Below are positions 1 to 9,090 of a DNA stretch of 64,000 nucleotides, one piece after another. Under the pieces are notes generated by a model. It was not told the origin of the DNA. It did no database searches and was given only the letters and a program-made list of their open reading frames with translations. Each line of letters starts with the position of its first letter. Positions within the stretch are counted from its first letter, which is position 1. Made by a program: the position numbers and the translations under genes. This stretch comes from an uncultured Paracoccaceae bacterium (GTDB taxonomy: Bacteria; Pseudomonadota; Alphaproteobacteria; Rhodobacterales; Rhodobacteraceae), in NCBI GenBank assembly GCA_947500005.1, contig CANMQJ010000001.1, positions 1 through 64,000 of the forward strand, given 5' to 3'.

Positions 1-87
1 ACCCGGCGCCCACATTCATCGCTTGACGGGAAAACCCCCGATCAGGCCTACTTCAACCAGCCGATGCCCGAAGCGGCCGCGGCGTAA
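1..87 (+). mobile_element. IS3-family type transposase OrfB, C-terminal end (5' part outside window)
   Basis: Frame 1 from base 1 reads TRRPHSSLDGKTPDQAYFNQPMPEAAAA*, the typical RRPHSSLDG-x-TPDQAYF tail of IS3-group transposases. It is missing from the ORF track because its start is off-window. The sequence to about 175 (ccacttagaaaacgcccggaacctgttcagacaaatcgatccacctct) resembles an IS right-end flank. Confidence 0.8.
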
Positions 88-303
88 CCGAGGCGGAAAA
101 CCACTTAGAAAACGCCCGGAACCTGTTCAGACAAATCGATCCACCTCTGGCAAAGCCCCTTGGCCCTCGAGGCTCAGGCCGAAAAAATGAGAACCTCAGC
201 CGGACGCAAGGGCCTGTGGGACACGCTGTGTGGCAGTTTTGTGGGGCAAGACCACCGAAAACCTGAGGAAAACCAGCATTTCTTGGATTTCCTGGCTTGA
301 CTA

Positions 304-380
304 TGGTGCCCCCACACGGACTCGAACCGCGGACCTACTGATTACAAATCAGTTGCTCTACCAGCTGAGCTATAGGGGCA
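304..380 (-). tRNA. tRNA-Thr (anticodon TGT)
   Basis: Reverse complement TGCCCCTATAGCTCAGCTGGTAGAGCAACTGATTTGTAATCAGTAGGTCCGCGGTTCGAGTCCGTGTGGGGGCACCA folds as a cloverleaf; anticodon loop TTTGTAA; encoded CCA. Confidence 0.95.
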
Positions 381-513
381 CCGTGGCGACCGATTATACG
401 CGCGAGGCTCCGCGTGCAAGCCATTTTGGCCGGAGAATGGTCTTGGATTTGACTGTCCCCAAGCCAGGGAGTAACCCATTGGTCAAAGGTAACAGACGCA
501 AGAAAGCCTCGGT

Positions 514-1389
514 ATGCAGTTGATCTTTCACACGGGCGCCCACGCAACCGACGAAGATCGCCTGCTGAAGACATTGCTGCGCAACGCGGAAGATCTGGAG
601 GGACGAGGCGTCATCATTCCGCGTCCCGTCCGTTATCGCGGTCTTATGAAGAAAACTTTCGCTGCGCTCGAGAACGGGGTTCCCAGTCCCGAGGGCCGTG
701 ACGTTCTGCTCGATGCGTTTCTCGGGGAACAGGCTGCCGATCGCGTCGTGCTGTCGCATTTCGACTTCTTCGGCACGAGCTGGTCGGCCATTCGCGACGG
801 CCTGTTCTACCCACTGGCGGGACCGCGCATGGCACAGTTGGCGCAGATCTTTGCCTTCGACCAGGTCGAAATGTTCATGGCGATACGCAATCCCGCCAGC
901 TTTGTTCCGGCCATACTATCCCGCCTCTCGCCCGAACATGCCGAGCAGGTGCTTCGCGAAACCGACATCGCCGCGCTGCGCTGGTCTGACATGGTTCAGC
1001 GCATCCGGGCCGCGGCGCCCTCCGTCCGCCTGACGCTCTGGTGCAACGAGGATACGCCGCTGATCTGGGCCGAGATCGTGCGGGAACTGGCGGCTCTGGA
1101 TCACGGAGAAAAGATCCAGGGCGGCTTTGCGCTTCTGTCCGAGATCATGTCACGTGAAGGCATGGCGCGGTTTCGCGCCTATCTGCACGAGCACCCCGAG
1201 ATGACCGAAGTGCAGAAAAAGCGCGTCATCGCCGCGTTCCTCGACAAGTTCGCGATAGACGAGGAACTCGAGGAAGAACTCGATCTTCCGGGATGGACCG
1301 AGGAACATGTCGACGTTCTGACCGAAATTTATGACGAGGATGTGCTCGAGATTCAACGCATCCCCGGGGTCACGATGATCGCTCCGTGA
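514..1389 (+). CDS. conserved hypothetical protein (291 aa)
   Basis: Long ORF with normal codon usage; no family recognised with certainty. Confidence 0.75.
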   Translation: MQLIFHTGAHATDEDRLLKTLLRNAEDLEGRGVIIPRPVRYRGLMKKTFAALENGVPSPEGRDVLLDAFLGEQAADRVVLSHFDFFGTSWSAIRDGLFYPLAGPRMAQLAQIFAFDQVEMFMAIRNPASFVPAILSRLSPEHAEQVLRETDIAALRWSDMVQRIRAAAPSVRLTLWCNEDTPLIWAEIVRELAALDHGEKIQGGFALLSEIMSREGMARFRAYLHEHPEMTEVQKKRVIAAFLDKFAIDEELEEELDLPGWTEEHVDVLTEIYDEDVLEIQRIPGVTMIAP

Positions 1390-1432
1390 CCCGGTTTGCC
1401 TTGCCTGCGTCGCGGCCCCGGCCCAGGCGCGC

Positions 1433-1705
1433 TCAGCTCATGCCGAGCGCTTCCTTGTACATCTCGAGCACCGCTTCCTCCTCGGCGATATCATCCTTGT
1501 CCCGTTTGCGCAGCGCGATCACCTTTCGCATGACCTTGGTGTCGTAACCCCGGGCTTTCGCCTCGGCCATGACTTCTTTCTGCTGTTCGGCGACCGCCTT
1601 CTTCTCTTCTTCAAGCCGTTCGAAACGCTCGATGAACTGACGCAGCTCGCCTGCGGTGACGCGATAATTGTCCGTGACCTGATTGTCGTCCTGCATGTCA
1701 TCCAT
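1433..1705 (-). CDS. DUF2312 domain-containing protein (GapR-like)
   Basis: MDDMQDDNQVTDNYRVTAGELRQFIERFERLEEEKKAVAEQQKEVMAEAKARGYDTKVMRKVIALRKRDKDD is typical DUF2312; start trimmed from 1777 to the ATG at 1705. Confidence 0.9.
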   Translation of the reverse strand: MDDMQDDNQVTDNYRVTAGELRQFIERFERLEEEKKAVAEQQKEVMAEAKARGYDTKVMRKVIALRKRDKDDIAEEEAVLEMYKEALGMS

Positions 1706-1851
1706 GGAACACTCTCCTGCTCGTTCTTGGGGCAGAGTGCGGAATACAACCCCCCTGCCCCTGTCGCAAGCCGCCATTTAGCGGGAGACTTGCACCCATG
1801 GCATCGATCCGCTAACGCGGGGCCGGATGCTCTGGAACGAGGCAGGCGCGG

Positions 1852-2070
1852 ATGTTCGAAGCGATGATCTGGATTGGCGCGGCCCTGTCGGTTGCGGGCC
1901 TTGTCGGCTTGGTTTGGAGCATCTGGAAGGTGGCCAAGGCCCGACGCGCCAAGTTGTCCGACGAGGAGTTGCGCGCCGCCGTTCAGGCGGTGCTCCCATT
2001 GAACCTCGGCGCGCTTTTTCTGTCGGTGATCGGCCTGATGCTGGTGATGGTCGGTATCTCTCTGGGTTGA
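1852..2070 (+). CDS. small two-TM membrane protein
   Basis: 72 aa with two hydrophobic helices. Confidence 0.65.
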   Translation: MFEAMIWIGAALSVAGLVGLVWSIWKVAKARRAKLSDEELRAAVQAVLPLNLGALFLSVIGLMLVMVGISLG

Positions 2071-2086
2071 TCCGAATGTAGCTCTT

Positions 2087-2302
2087 TCAGATGGGCATGT
2101 TGTCGAAACGGGCTTCGATGGCGTCGTCACAAAGCATCGCGTCAAGACGACGCAGGCGCGACGGAATCTTTGCGCCCTGGGCGCGCAATCCCTCGACAAG
2201 TTGACTGACTTTGGGCTGCATCTCCAGCCTGGTTTCAAGCGGTGCGCCGATCAGCCTCTTTTCAAGACGGTCAGCCTCGAGAATCAGGTCATGTGCAGTC
2301 AT
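2087..2302 (-). CDS. small conserved hypothetical protein
   Basis: 71 aa ORF divergent from the persulfide dioxygenase gene; RBS-like ggagg upstream. Confidence 0.6.
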   Translation of the reverse strand: MTAHDLILEADRLEKRLIGAPLETRLEMQPKVSQLVEGLRAQGAKIPSRLRRLDAMLCDDAIEARFDNMPI

Positions 2303-2563
2303 TGGTCATCCTCCCATGTCTCTTTCTGGCCCTATGCCACCCTAACGTAACAACGCCGCAACGACCCACAGCTTTCGCGTGTGTCAGGCGGGACTCTGCC
2401 GAACTGCCCCTCAGACGTGCGACCTCAAGTTGGCTTGATCAAAATCTTCGCATGATTTTCATGGAGACACTTTGTTGCATGTCAATTCGGGGCCAAGAGG
2501 CTTAGCCATTGCAACACATTCCTTAATTGCCATATGATATCCAAGAACCAAGCGGAGCGGAAC

Positions 2564-3427
2564 ATGAAACCCTTTGTCAAAGCCTTCTTCGACGAGGCGA
2601 CGAATACCGTGTCCTATGTCGTGCGCGAGCCCGAGGGCCGGGCCTGTGCGATCATTGACAGCGTACTCGACTTCGACCACGCGTCCGGACGGACGGATAC
2701 CCGCTCGGCGGATGCAATCATTGATTACGTCGAGTCCGAGGGCCTGACGGTCGAATGGATCCTGGAAAGCCATGTGCATGCGGATCACCTTTCTGCGGCG
2801 CCCTACATCCAGGAAAAGACCGGTGGAAAGATTGGCATCGGCCGCAACATCACCGTTGTTCAGGATACATTCGGCAAGGTCTTCAACGAGGGGACCGAGT
2901 TCCAGCGCGATGGCAGCCAGTTCGACCGTCTCTTCGAGGAGGGTGACAGCTTCCACGTGGGACAGATGCGCGGCGACGTCCTGCATACGCCCGGACACAC
3001 ACCCGCATGCCTGACATATGTCATCGGAGACGCGGCCTTTGTGGGCGACACGCTCTTCATGCCGGATTTCGGAACCGCGCGCTGCGACTTCCCGGGCGGC
3101 TCCTCCTCGACGCTCTACCAATCGATCCAGAAAATCCTGGCGCTTCCGGACGAGACACGGATATTCGTCGGCCACGACTACAAGGCGCCCGGCCGTGACG
3201 AGTATGCCTGGGAGACGACGGTGGGCGAGCAGAAGGCGCTCAACATCCATATCGGGCAGGGCAAGTCGATCGAGGACTTCGTTCAGATGCGCGATGCCCG
3301 TGACGCCACACTTGGAATGCCTCGGCTGATCCTGCCGTCGCTGCAGGTCAACATGCGGGCCGGCCAGATGCCGCCGCCGGACGACAAAGGTGACATCTTC
3401 CTGAAGCTTCCGGTCAACAAGTTATGA
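2564..3427 (+). CDS. MBL-fold persulfide dioxygenase (ETHE1/Blh-like)
   Basis: HVHADHLSAAPYI, HTPGHTPACLTYV, FVGDTLF and VGHDYK metal-binding motifs of ETHE1-type metallo-hydrolases. Confidence 0.9.
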   Translation: MKPFVKAFFDEATNTVSYVVREPEGRACAIIDSVLDFDHASGRTDTRSADAIIDYVESEGLTVEWILESHVHADHLSAAPYIQEKTGGKIGIGRNITVVQDTFGKVFNEGTEFQRDGSQFDRLFEEGDSFHVGQMRGDVLHTPGHTPACLTYVIGDAAFVGDTLFMPDFGTARCDFPGGSSSTLYQSIQKILALPDETRIFVGHDYKAPGRDEYAWETTVGEQKALNIHIGQGKSIEDFVQMRDARDATLGMPRLILPSLQVNMRAGQMPPPDDKGDIFLKLPVNKL

Positions 3428-3519
3428 CGAGAGGGACCGGCCCGATCCGGCCAGTCCAAATGCGATGCCCGGCCCGTTCGGGCGTCCCCTTTTCTGCGCA
3501 AAAATAGGAACGTGAAACG

Positions 3520-3948
3520 ATGGAAACGGACTGGATCTGGGGGCTGGTCGGCGGTCTCATGATCGGGCTTGGCGGGGCCGTCTATCTGCTGGGCAACGGG
3601 CGTATCATGGGAGCAAGCGGCATCCTTGGCGGGCTGGTTGATGGCTCGGGCTGGAGCACGGCCGGCGAACGGCTGTTGTTCATCCTTGGCGTAGTGGTGA
3701 CACCGCTGATCCTCTGGCCGCTCTACAATGCCGAGATCGACACCCATCTGACCAGCGACCTTTCTGTGGTAATCATCGCCGGGTTGCTGGTCGGGGTCGG
3801 CACGCGCATCGCCAATGGGTGCACTTCGGGCCACGGCGTCTGCGGGATGTCACGCTTTTCACTGCGCGGAATCGTCGCGACCGTCTTTTACATCCTCGCC
3901 GGTGGCCTGACCCTGGCGATCTTCCGTCACGTCCTGGGAGTAATCTGA
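3520..3948 (+). CDS. YeeE/YedE family sulfur transport protein (first half)
   Basis: GLVGGLMIGLGGAVYLLGNGRIMGASGILGG and NGCTSGHGVCGMSRFS motifs. Confidence 0.88.
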   Translation: METDWIWGLVGGLMIGLGGAVYLLGNGRIMGASGILGGLVDGSGWSTAGERLLFILGVVVTPLILWPLYNAEIDTHLTSDLSVVIIAGLLVGVGTRIANGCTSGHGVCGMSRFSLRGIVATVFYILAGGLTLAIFRHVLGVI

Positions 3949-4379
3949 TGCGGCTGCTTCTTTCCCTGATCGCAGGTGCCTTGTTTGGCGCGGGACTTTT
4001 CGTGTCAGGCATGACCGACACGACAAAGGTGCAGGGCTGGCTTGACGTGTTCGGAAACTGGGATCCCACACTTGCCTTCGTCATGGGCGGCGCGATGATC
4101 CCGATGTTCATCGCGTGGCGCCTGACCCGCGGACGACGTCCCGTGGCTGGTGGCGATTTCCCCGAACTCCCGCGCCCCGAACTGGATCATCGACTGATCA
4201 CAGGTTCCATTCTCTTCGGCATGGGCTGGGGACTTGCCGGACTTTGTCCCGGGCCGGCAATGGCCTCGATCACATATGGCGGTCTCGGCGGAATTGTCTT
4301 CATGCTCGCCATGCTGGCCGGCATGGGCCTTGCGCCCATGATCGCAACTCGGCTGGACAGGCTGGCCGCGGCAACCTAA
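3948..4379 (+). CDS. YeeE/YedE-like protein (DUF6691 type, second half)
   Basis: GALFGAGLFVSGMTDTTKVQGWLDVFG ... FGMGWGLAGLCPGPAM; ATG overlaps the stop of the preceding gene. Confidence 0.88.
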   Translation: MRLLLSLIAGALFGAGLFVSGMTDTTKVQGWLDVFGNWDPTLAFVMGGAMIPMFIAWRLTRGRRPVAGGDFPELPRPELDHRLITGSILFGMGWGLAGLCPGPAMASITYGGLGGIVFMLAMLAGMGLAPMIATRLDRLAAAT

Positions 4380-4383
4380 AGGA

Positions 4384-4812
4384 ATGGACATGGATATTCG
4401 CCCCATTACCCCCAATTACGCGGTGACACCGCAGATCGCCGTCGAGGATGTCCCTGCGATTGCAAAGGCCGGGTTCGTCCGTGTCATTTGCAATCGTCCG
4501 GATGCGGAAGTTCCGCCAAGCCATGATTCTGAAACGGTCGGGGCCGCGGTGCGTGCTGCAGGTCTCGATTATCAGGTCCTGGAACTGACCCACCAGACGA
4601 TGACACCCGAGAACACGGCCCGCCAGGTTGAACTGATTGCCGACGCTGGCGGCCCCGTTCTGGCCTATTGCGCCTCCGGGACGAGGAGCACTGTCGCATG
4701 GGCGCTCGGGTCGGCAACTACGCTGGAGGCTGACGACATCCTCGCCAAGGCGCGAGCCGCAGGTTATCAACTCGACCAGTTGCGTCCCGCCCTCCAGGGC
4801 CACTCAGGCTGA
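4384..4812 (+). CDS. TIGR01244-type sulfur transferase (DUF442)
   Basis: MDIRPITPNYAVTPQIAVEDVPAIAKAGFVRVICNRPD ... LAYCASGTRSTVAWAL (phosphatase/rhodanese-like CxSGxRS loop). Confidence 0.88.
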   Translation: MDMDIRPITPNYAVTPQIAVEDVPAIAKAGFVRVICNRPDAEVPPSHDSETVGAAVRAAGLDYQVLELTHQTMTPENTARQVELIADAGGPVLAYCASGTRSTVAWALGSATTLEADDILAKARAAGYQLDQLRPALQGHSG

Positions 4813-4935
4813 GCATCTCAGGTTCCTCGTAATTCACTTGTATAGGCACGAATCAAGGGGCGGCACTCCGTCCCCTTGATCATTCGAGCGCCCCCCACCA
4901 CACTCATCCTGCCGTCCAAGCGTCGCTGTGTCGGA

Positions 4936-6033
4936 TCAATCGTTTTCCGCGAGGCCGGCCAGTTCCGAAATCTCGGCAGCGGCTTTTTCGGGGCTCAGCA
5001 AGGCGAGTTGATCCTCGCCAAATTCGGCTGGATCCACCTCTGCGGGCATCTGCGTTTTCGGGATATCGCTGACCGGTTTCCGGGTCGGCCGTGACGGAGG
5101 GCCTAGTTCGGCTTCCAATTCCGTGAACTGCTCCTCAAGCGGCTCAACTTCCGAAGGCTCTGGCAAACGTTCGTTCAGCCGTAGAGCACGCATCCCACGA
5201 CATTGACCCAGCCTTCCCCGCGCGACTTTACGTCTATCAATCGCGATCAGATCCGTATTGACCAATTTGGCACCGGCAAGCGGCAGAAGGCTACCCACCT
5301 TCATCGTTGACAGGTCGGAAAGCGGAATACGGATCCGCCCAATCACCGCGTCAAGTTCAGCGCGGATCACTCCGGAGGCGTCGGCAAGCGCGGGACCGTC
5401 GTTCAGTTCCTTAGTCTGCTCCGCAAGTTGCTCCTGCCCGACCTCGGGCAGGATAAGGGTCGCGTGCCCCTGCCGCCGTCCCCCCGCAATTTCGAGGGTC
5501 AGGTCGAAGACCCGATAACGATCAGTATTCAGCGCGAGCACGAGCGCGCGCCGTTCAGGAATTCGCGTGCAGGATTTGTAACCATCTAAAGAGCGGCGAT
5601 CTTCAAGCGTCTCCGCCATTTCCCTGGCACGCGGAAACAGTTCGTCGACCAGCGGGGACACCATGGCCGCATCCGTCGCGGTGAAACCGCGCGATTCCGG
5701 CGGCCTTTCTGACAGTTCCCCCATCGTCTGTTGCTGAATGATCGACGCGACGGACCCCAAGTCGAGGCAAATGGCGCCAAACCGCTCTTCCGGTCCCGCC
5801 AACAACAGATAAAGGCACTCTTCGGGGATCGCCTTTGTCAACTCATCATGGCTGCGTCGCGCCTGAGTGGCCCCGATCACGGATATGGCAAGCGCCAACT
5901 TCTCTTCCGCCGCGCGGGCAAGACCCAAGCGAAGGGCACGAAGTATCGACCGGACAGGACCGCCAGCCACGTCTTGCCGTGCCAAGGCCAGCTTTCGCGC
6001 CAGCACCGTCTTTGAATCCAGTTCCCTCGCCAT
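4936..6033 (-). CDS. FliM/FliN (SpoA) C-terminal domain protein
   Basis: RAELDAVIGRIRIPLSDLSTMKVGSLLPLAGAKLVNTDLIAIDRRKVARGRLGQCRGMRALRLNE fits the SpoA/FliMN_C fold; N-terminal half FliM-like. No other flagellar genes in window. Confidence 0.7.
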   Translation of the reverse strand: MARELDSKTVLARKLALARQDVAGGPVRSILRALRLGLARAAEEKLALAISVIGATQARRSHDELTKAIPEECLYLLLAGPEERFGAICLDLGSVASIIQQQTMGELSERPPESRGFTATDAAMVSPLVDELFPRAREMAETLEDRRSLDGYKSCTRIPERRALVLALNTDRYRVFDLTLEIAGGRRQGHATLILPEVGQEQLAEQTKELNDGPALADASGVIRAELDAVIGRIRIPLSDLSTMKVGSLLPLAGAKLVNTDLIAIDRRKVARGRLGQCRGMRALRLNERLPEPSEVEPLEEQFTELEAELGPPSRPTRKPVSDIPKTQMPAEVDPAEFGEDQLALLSPEKAAAEISELAGLAEND

Positions 6034-6103
6034 GATCCCCGACCGCCGGATTTCCGTGTCCTTTGAGGTCTAGGTGAGCGAGATTACCAAGTCCTTACCG
6101 AAT

Positions 6104-8785
6104 TCACTCTGCGGCAATGTCACGGGCAACAGGAAGTATGACACGGAACGCGGCGCCATCCTGACCGGAAAGGTAGACGATCTCGCCCCCCAACCGGTGC
6201 ATGATCTCGCGACAGATGGCCAGCCCCAAGCCCGCGCCACCGGCTTTTTCGGAACTTACGCGCGCGAATTTCTCGAAGATCATGGATTGTGCATCGGCCG
6301 GAATCCCGCTGCCATTGTCGGCGAAGTCGACCACCACCTGCCCCCCTACGTCATGAACGGAAATGGTCAGTACCGGATCTGACGCATCGCAGTATTTCTG
6401 CGCGTTGGCGATGATGTTGATGAAGACCTGGGCGAGGCGATCCAGATCAGAGCTGATCCTGATCCGCTCGGCGGCACGGTGACGGCGCAACCGGATCGGC
6501 TGCTCGGTCCCTGTCAGCGCCGTCGAGACAGCCCGGTCGAGAACGCGGCCCAGCTCGCCCGTCGTGATATCCAGCGTGACCTGTCGATTTTCGAGAACAC
6601 TGAGGTCCAGGAGGTCATCCAGAAGCCGCGTCAGGCGCAAGGCCTCATCATGGATGATCGAGGCATACCGCTGCCGGTCCGCGGACGAGAGTTCACTTTC
6701 CTCGCGAAGGATCTCGGAGAAGGCCCGGATCGAGGTCATGGGCGTACGCAACTCGTGACTGATCTGGCTCAGGAAGGCGTCTTTCTGGAGCGATATCTGC
6801 GTGAGCTTCTCATTTGCTTCCCGCAACTGGAGCGCTGTGCGCGACAGTTCCGCCGATTTGGTCTCAAGCCGGCTCGAATATTCCATCAATTGCGCCGATT
6901 CGTCCGCCACAGCCAGAAGGTCTTCGACCGAAACGGATGAGCCGCCCACAATCTGTCCGATCATCGCATGTGCCGCCGCCGCACCGACCGAACTGCCGAG
7001 CCGGCGTTCAAGTGTCTCAAGAAAGCTGGGGGTTGGTTCGGGCAGATGGCCACGGGTTCCCTGCCTTTTGGCTTCCGCCAGAAAGAACTCCTGCGCTTCG
7101 CGCGCGCCCAGGATCCGCTGCGACATGATCATGAGATCCTCGCTTTGCGCAACCGACCCGGTCCAGCCGCGCGGACCTGCGGAATGATCGAACACGTTGA
7201 CGAACTGCGCGCCCTGCAGACGCTCCAGCGGGCTGGGAAAGGTCACCAGGGAAACAAGGCAGAAGGCTGCGGCATTGAGCGCCAGCGACCACATCACCGT
7301 ATGAACCATCGGGTCGAGGCCCTCGATCCCGAACAAAGCTTGCGGACGCAACCAGTCCAGACCGAAGGGACCCTCCACCAGCACCGTTTCAGTCATCAAG
7401 GCACCGCCCATCCCCGGAAGAAGCAGCGTATAGACCCACAACACGAAGCCCACCGAAAGACCGGCAAGCGCCCCGCTCCGCGTCGCCCCGCGCCAGAACA
7501 GGCCGCCAACCAGCGCCGGCAGGATCTGCGCGATACCGGCAAATGCGATAAGGCCAATCGCGGCCAATGCCGCACCACCGCCGGAAAGACGATAATAGAA
7601 ATATCCAAGCGCCATGATGACGGCGATCGCGATACGCCGTGCCAGCAAAACGATTTCGCGGACGTCGCCGGAAACGGATGCGCCGCCCCCCTGCGCGCGC
7701 AACCAGATCGGCATCACGATATGGTTCGAAACCATCGTAGACAGAGCCATCGCCGCAACGATCACCATGGATGTTGCCGAAGAGAAGCCGCCTATGAAGG
7801 ACAGCATCGCAAGCCCGTCATGCCCTTGCGACAAGGGAATTGTCAGAACGAACAGGTCCGGGTTTGTCCCCTCGGGCATCAGGTCCAGCCCCACCACCGC
7901 GATGGGCACCACGAAAAGACTCATCAGCAAGAGGTAAAGAGGAAATGCCCAAGCAGCGGTGCGCAGGTGGCGCTCGTCGTCGTTCTCGACCACCATCACC
8001 TGGAACATCCGGGGCAGACACACGAAAGCTGCAGCCGACAGGAAAGTGATCGCTGCCCACCGTCCCCGGTCCACCTGCCAGGTTCCGATCTCGGACGCAT
8101 CAATGCGCTCCAGGGTCTGCGCCACCCCGCCCGACAGGCCCCAGACGACGAATATTCCGACTGCAAGCAGGGCAACAAGCTTGACCACAGCCTCGACGGC
8201 CACGGCCGTCATCACGCCATGGTGGCGTTCGTTGGCGTCAAGGTTGCGGGTGCCAAACAGGATGGCGAAGACCGCCAGCCCTACCGCAACCCAAAAGACA
8301 CTACCCGCTTCGCGATAGATACCTGCCGTCGGATCCGCCTGAGCAAAGGTTTCGAACGATAGGGTGATGGACTGCAATTGCAGCGCAATATAGGGCGTCA
8401 CGCCAAGGACCGCGAGAATGGTGACGCAGATCGCGAGCGTATTGGACTTGCCATAGCGTGAGGAGATCAGGTCTGCGATCGACGTCACCCTCTGGCTGCG
8501 TCCCACGCGAACCAACTTGCGCAACCCCCACCACCAGCCGACGATGACAAGGGTCGGGCCAAGATAGATCGTGACGAATTCCAAGCCTGAACGCGCGGCG
8601 TAGCCAACCGCCCCGTAAAAGGTCCAGGCCGTGCAGTAAATCGACAGCGAGAGCGTGTAGACCAGAGGAGACCGCATCCAGGTGCTGCGGCCTCGTGCGG
8701 CCAGTCGATCCGCTGCGAAGGCGACACAGAACAGGAAGACCACATAGGCGAGGCAGACGAGAACCAGTGTGTTGAGCGTCGCCAT
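6104..8785 (-). CDS. sensor histidine kinase with N-terminal sodium/solute symporter (SSS) domain (CrbS-like)
   Basis: About 13 TM SSS-type N-terminus; C-terminal FLSQISHELRTPMTSIRAFSEIL H-box and ADNGSGIP / GAGLGLAICREIM ATPase motifs. Start placed at the ATG whose TGATG overlaps the upstream stop. Confidence 0.9.
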   Translation of the reverse strand: MATLNTLVLVCLAYVVFLFCVAFAADRLAARGRSTWMRSPLVYTLSLSIYCTAWTFYGAVGYAARSGLEFVTIYLGPTLVIVGWWWGLRKLVRVGRSQRVTSIADLISSRYGKSNTLAICVTILAVLGVTPYIALQLQSITLSFETFAQADPTAGIYREAGSVFWVAVGLAVFAILFGTRNLDANERHHGVMTAVAVEAVVKLVALLAVGIFVVWGLSGGVAQTLERIDASEIGTWQVDRGRWAAITFLSAAAFVCLPRMFQVMVVENDDERHLRTAAWAFPLYLLLMSLFVVPIAVVGLDLMPEGTNPDLFVLTIPLSQGHDGLAMLSFIGGFSSATSMVIVAAMALSTMVSNHIVMPIWLRAQGGGASVSGDVREIVLLARRIAIAVIMALGYFYYRLSGGGAALAAIGLIAFAGIAQILPALVGGLFWRGATRSGALAGLSVGFVLWVYTLLLPGMGGALMTETVLVEGPFGLDWLRPQALFGIEGLDPMVHTVMWSLALNAAAFCLVSLVTFPSPLERLQGAQFVNVFDHSAGPRGWTGSVAQSEDLMIMSQRILGAREAQEFFLAEAKRQGTRGHLPEPTPSFLETLERRLGSSVGAAAAHAMIGQIVGGSSVSVEDLLAVADESAQLMEYSSRLETKSAELSRTALQLREANEKLTQISLQKDAFLSQISHELRTPMTSIRAFSEILREESELSSADRQRYASIIHDEALRLTRLLDDLLDLSVLENRQVTLDITTGELGRVLDRAVSTALTGTEQPIRLRRHRAAERIRISSDLDRLAQVFINIIANAQKYCDASDPVLTISVHDVGGQVVVDFADNGSGIPADAQSMIFEKFARVSSEKAGGAGLGLAICREIMHRLGGEIVYLSGQDGAAFRVILPVARDIAAE

Positions 8786-9090
8786 CAGCGCGTCTCCGGC
8801 TCCTGTACCTCCCGGCCCGTCCAACGTCGCACGGCGATGCCAAAGAATACCGCCACCACGATCAACGCCGCCCAGACCGTGAACACGTAGAGGACAGCCG
8901 AGGACATCGGAACCGCATCGGCGCCTTCCCCTTCAAGCGGCCAGAGAAGGGGAACGGCAAACAGGCCCGCCGCCATCAACGGCAAAAGCCGAGCGGCATC
9001 GTTGAGCCTCCGGCGTCGATAGCTCTGCCGTTCAAGAAAGACCGGCGGCGGTGCCGGGCGTTCGGCATCGTCATCGGGTGGGTGCCTCAT
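8785..9090 (-). CDS. small two-TM protein coupled to SSS histidine kinase
   Basis: 101 aa, two hydrophobic segments; overlaps both neighbouring genes (ATGA and TGATG). Confidence 0.75.
   Translation of the reverse strand: MRHPPDDDAERPAPPPVFLERQSYRRRRLNDAARLLPLMAAGLFAVPLLWPLEGEGADAVPMSSAVLYVFTVWAALIVVAVFFGIAVRRWTGREVQEPETR

Noticed and set aside
230-523. ORF MAVLWGKTTENL... and overlapping 335-574 and 394-759 minus ORFs
   Set aside because: They run across the tRNA gene or antisense to the 514-1389 CDS and have no recognisable domain.
2420-2563. Possible SoxR-like site upstream of the persulfide dioxygenase (TTCGCATGATTTTCATGG)
   Set aside because: Shares only TTCGCATG with the soxB-upstream motif and lacks the TGAAT half; too weak to call without a matrix scan.
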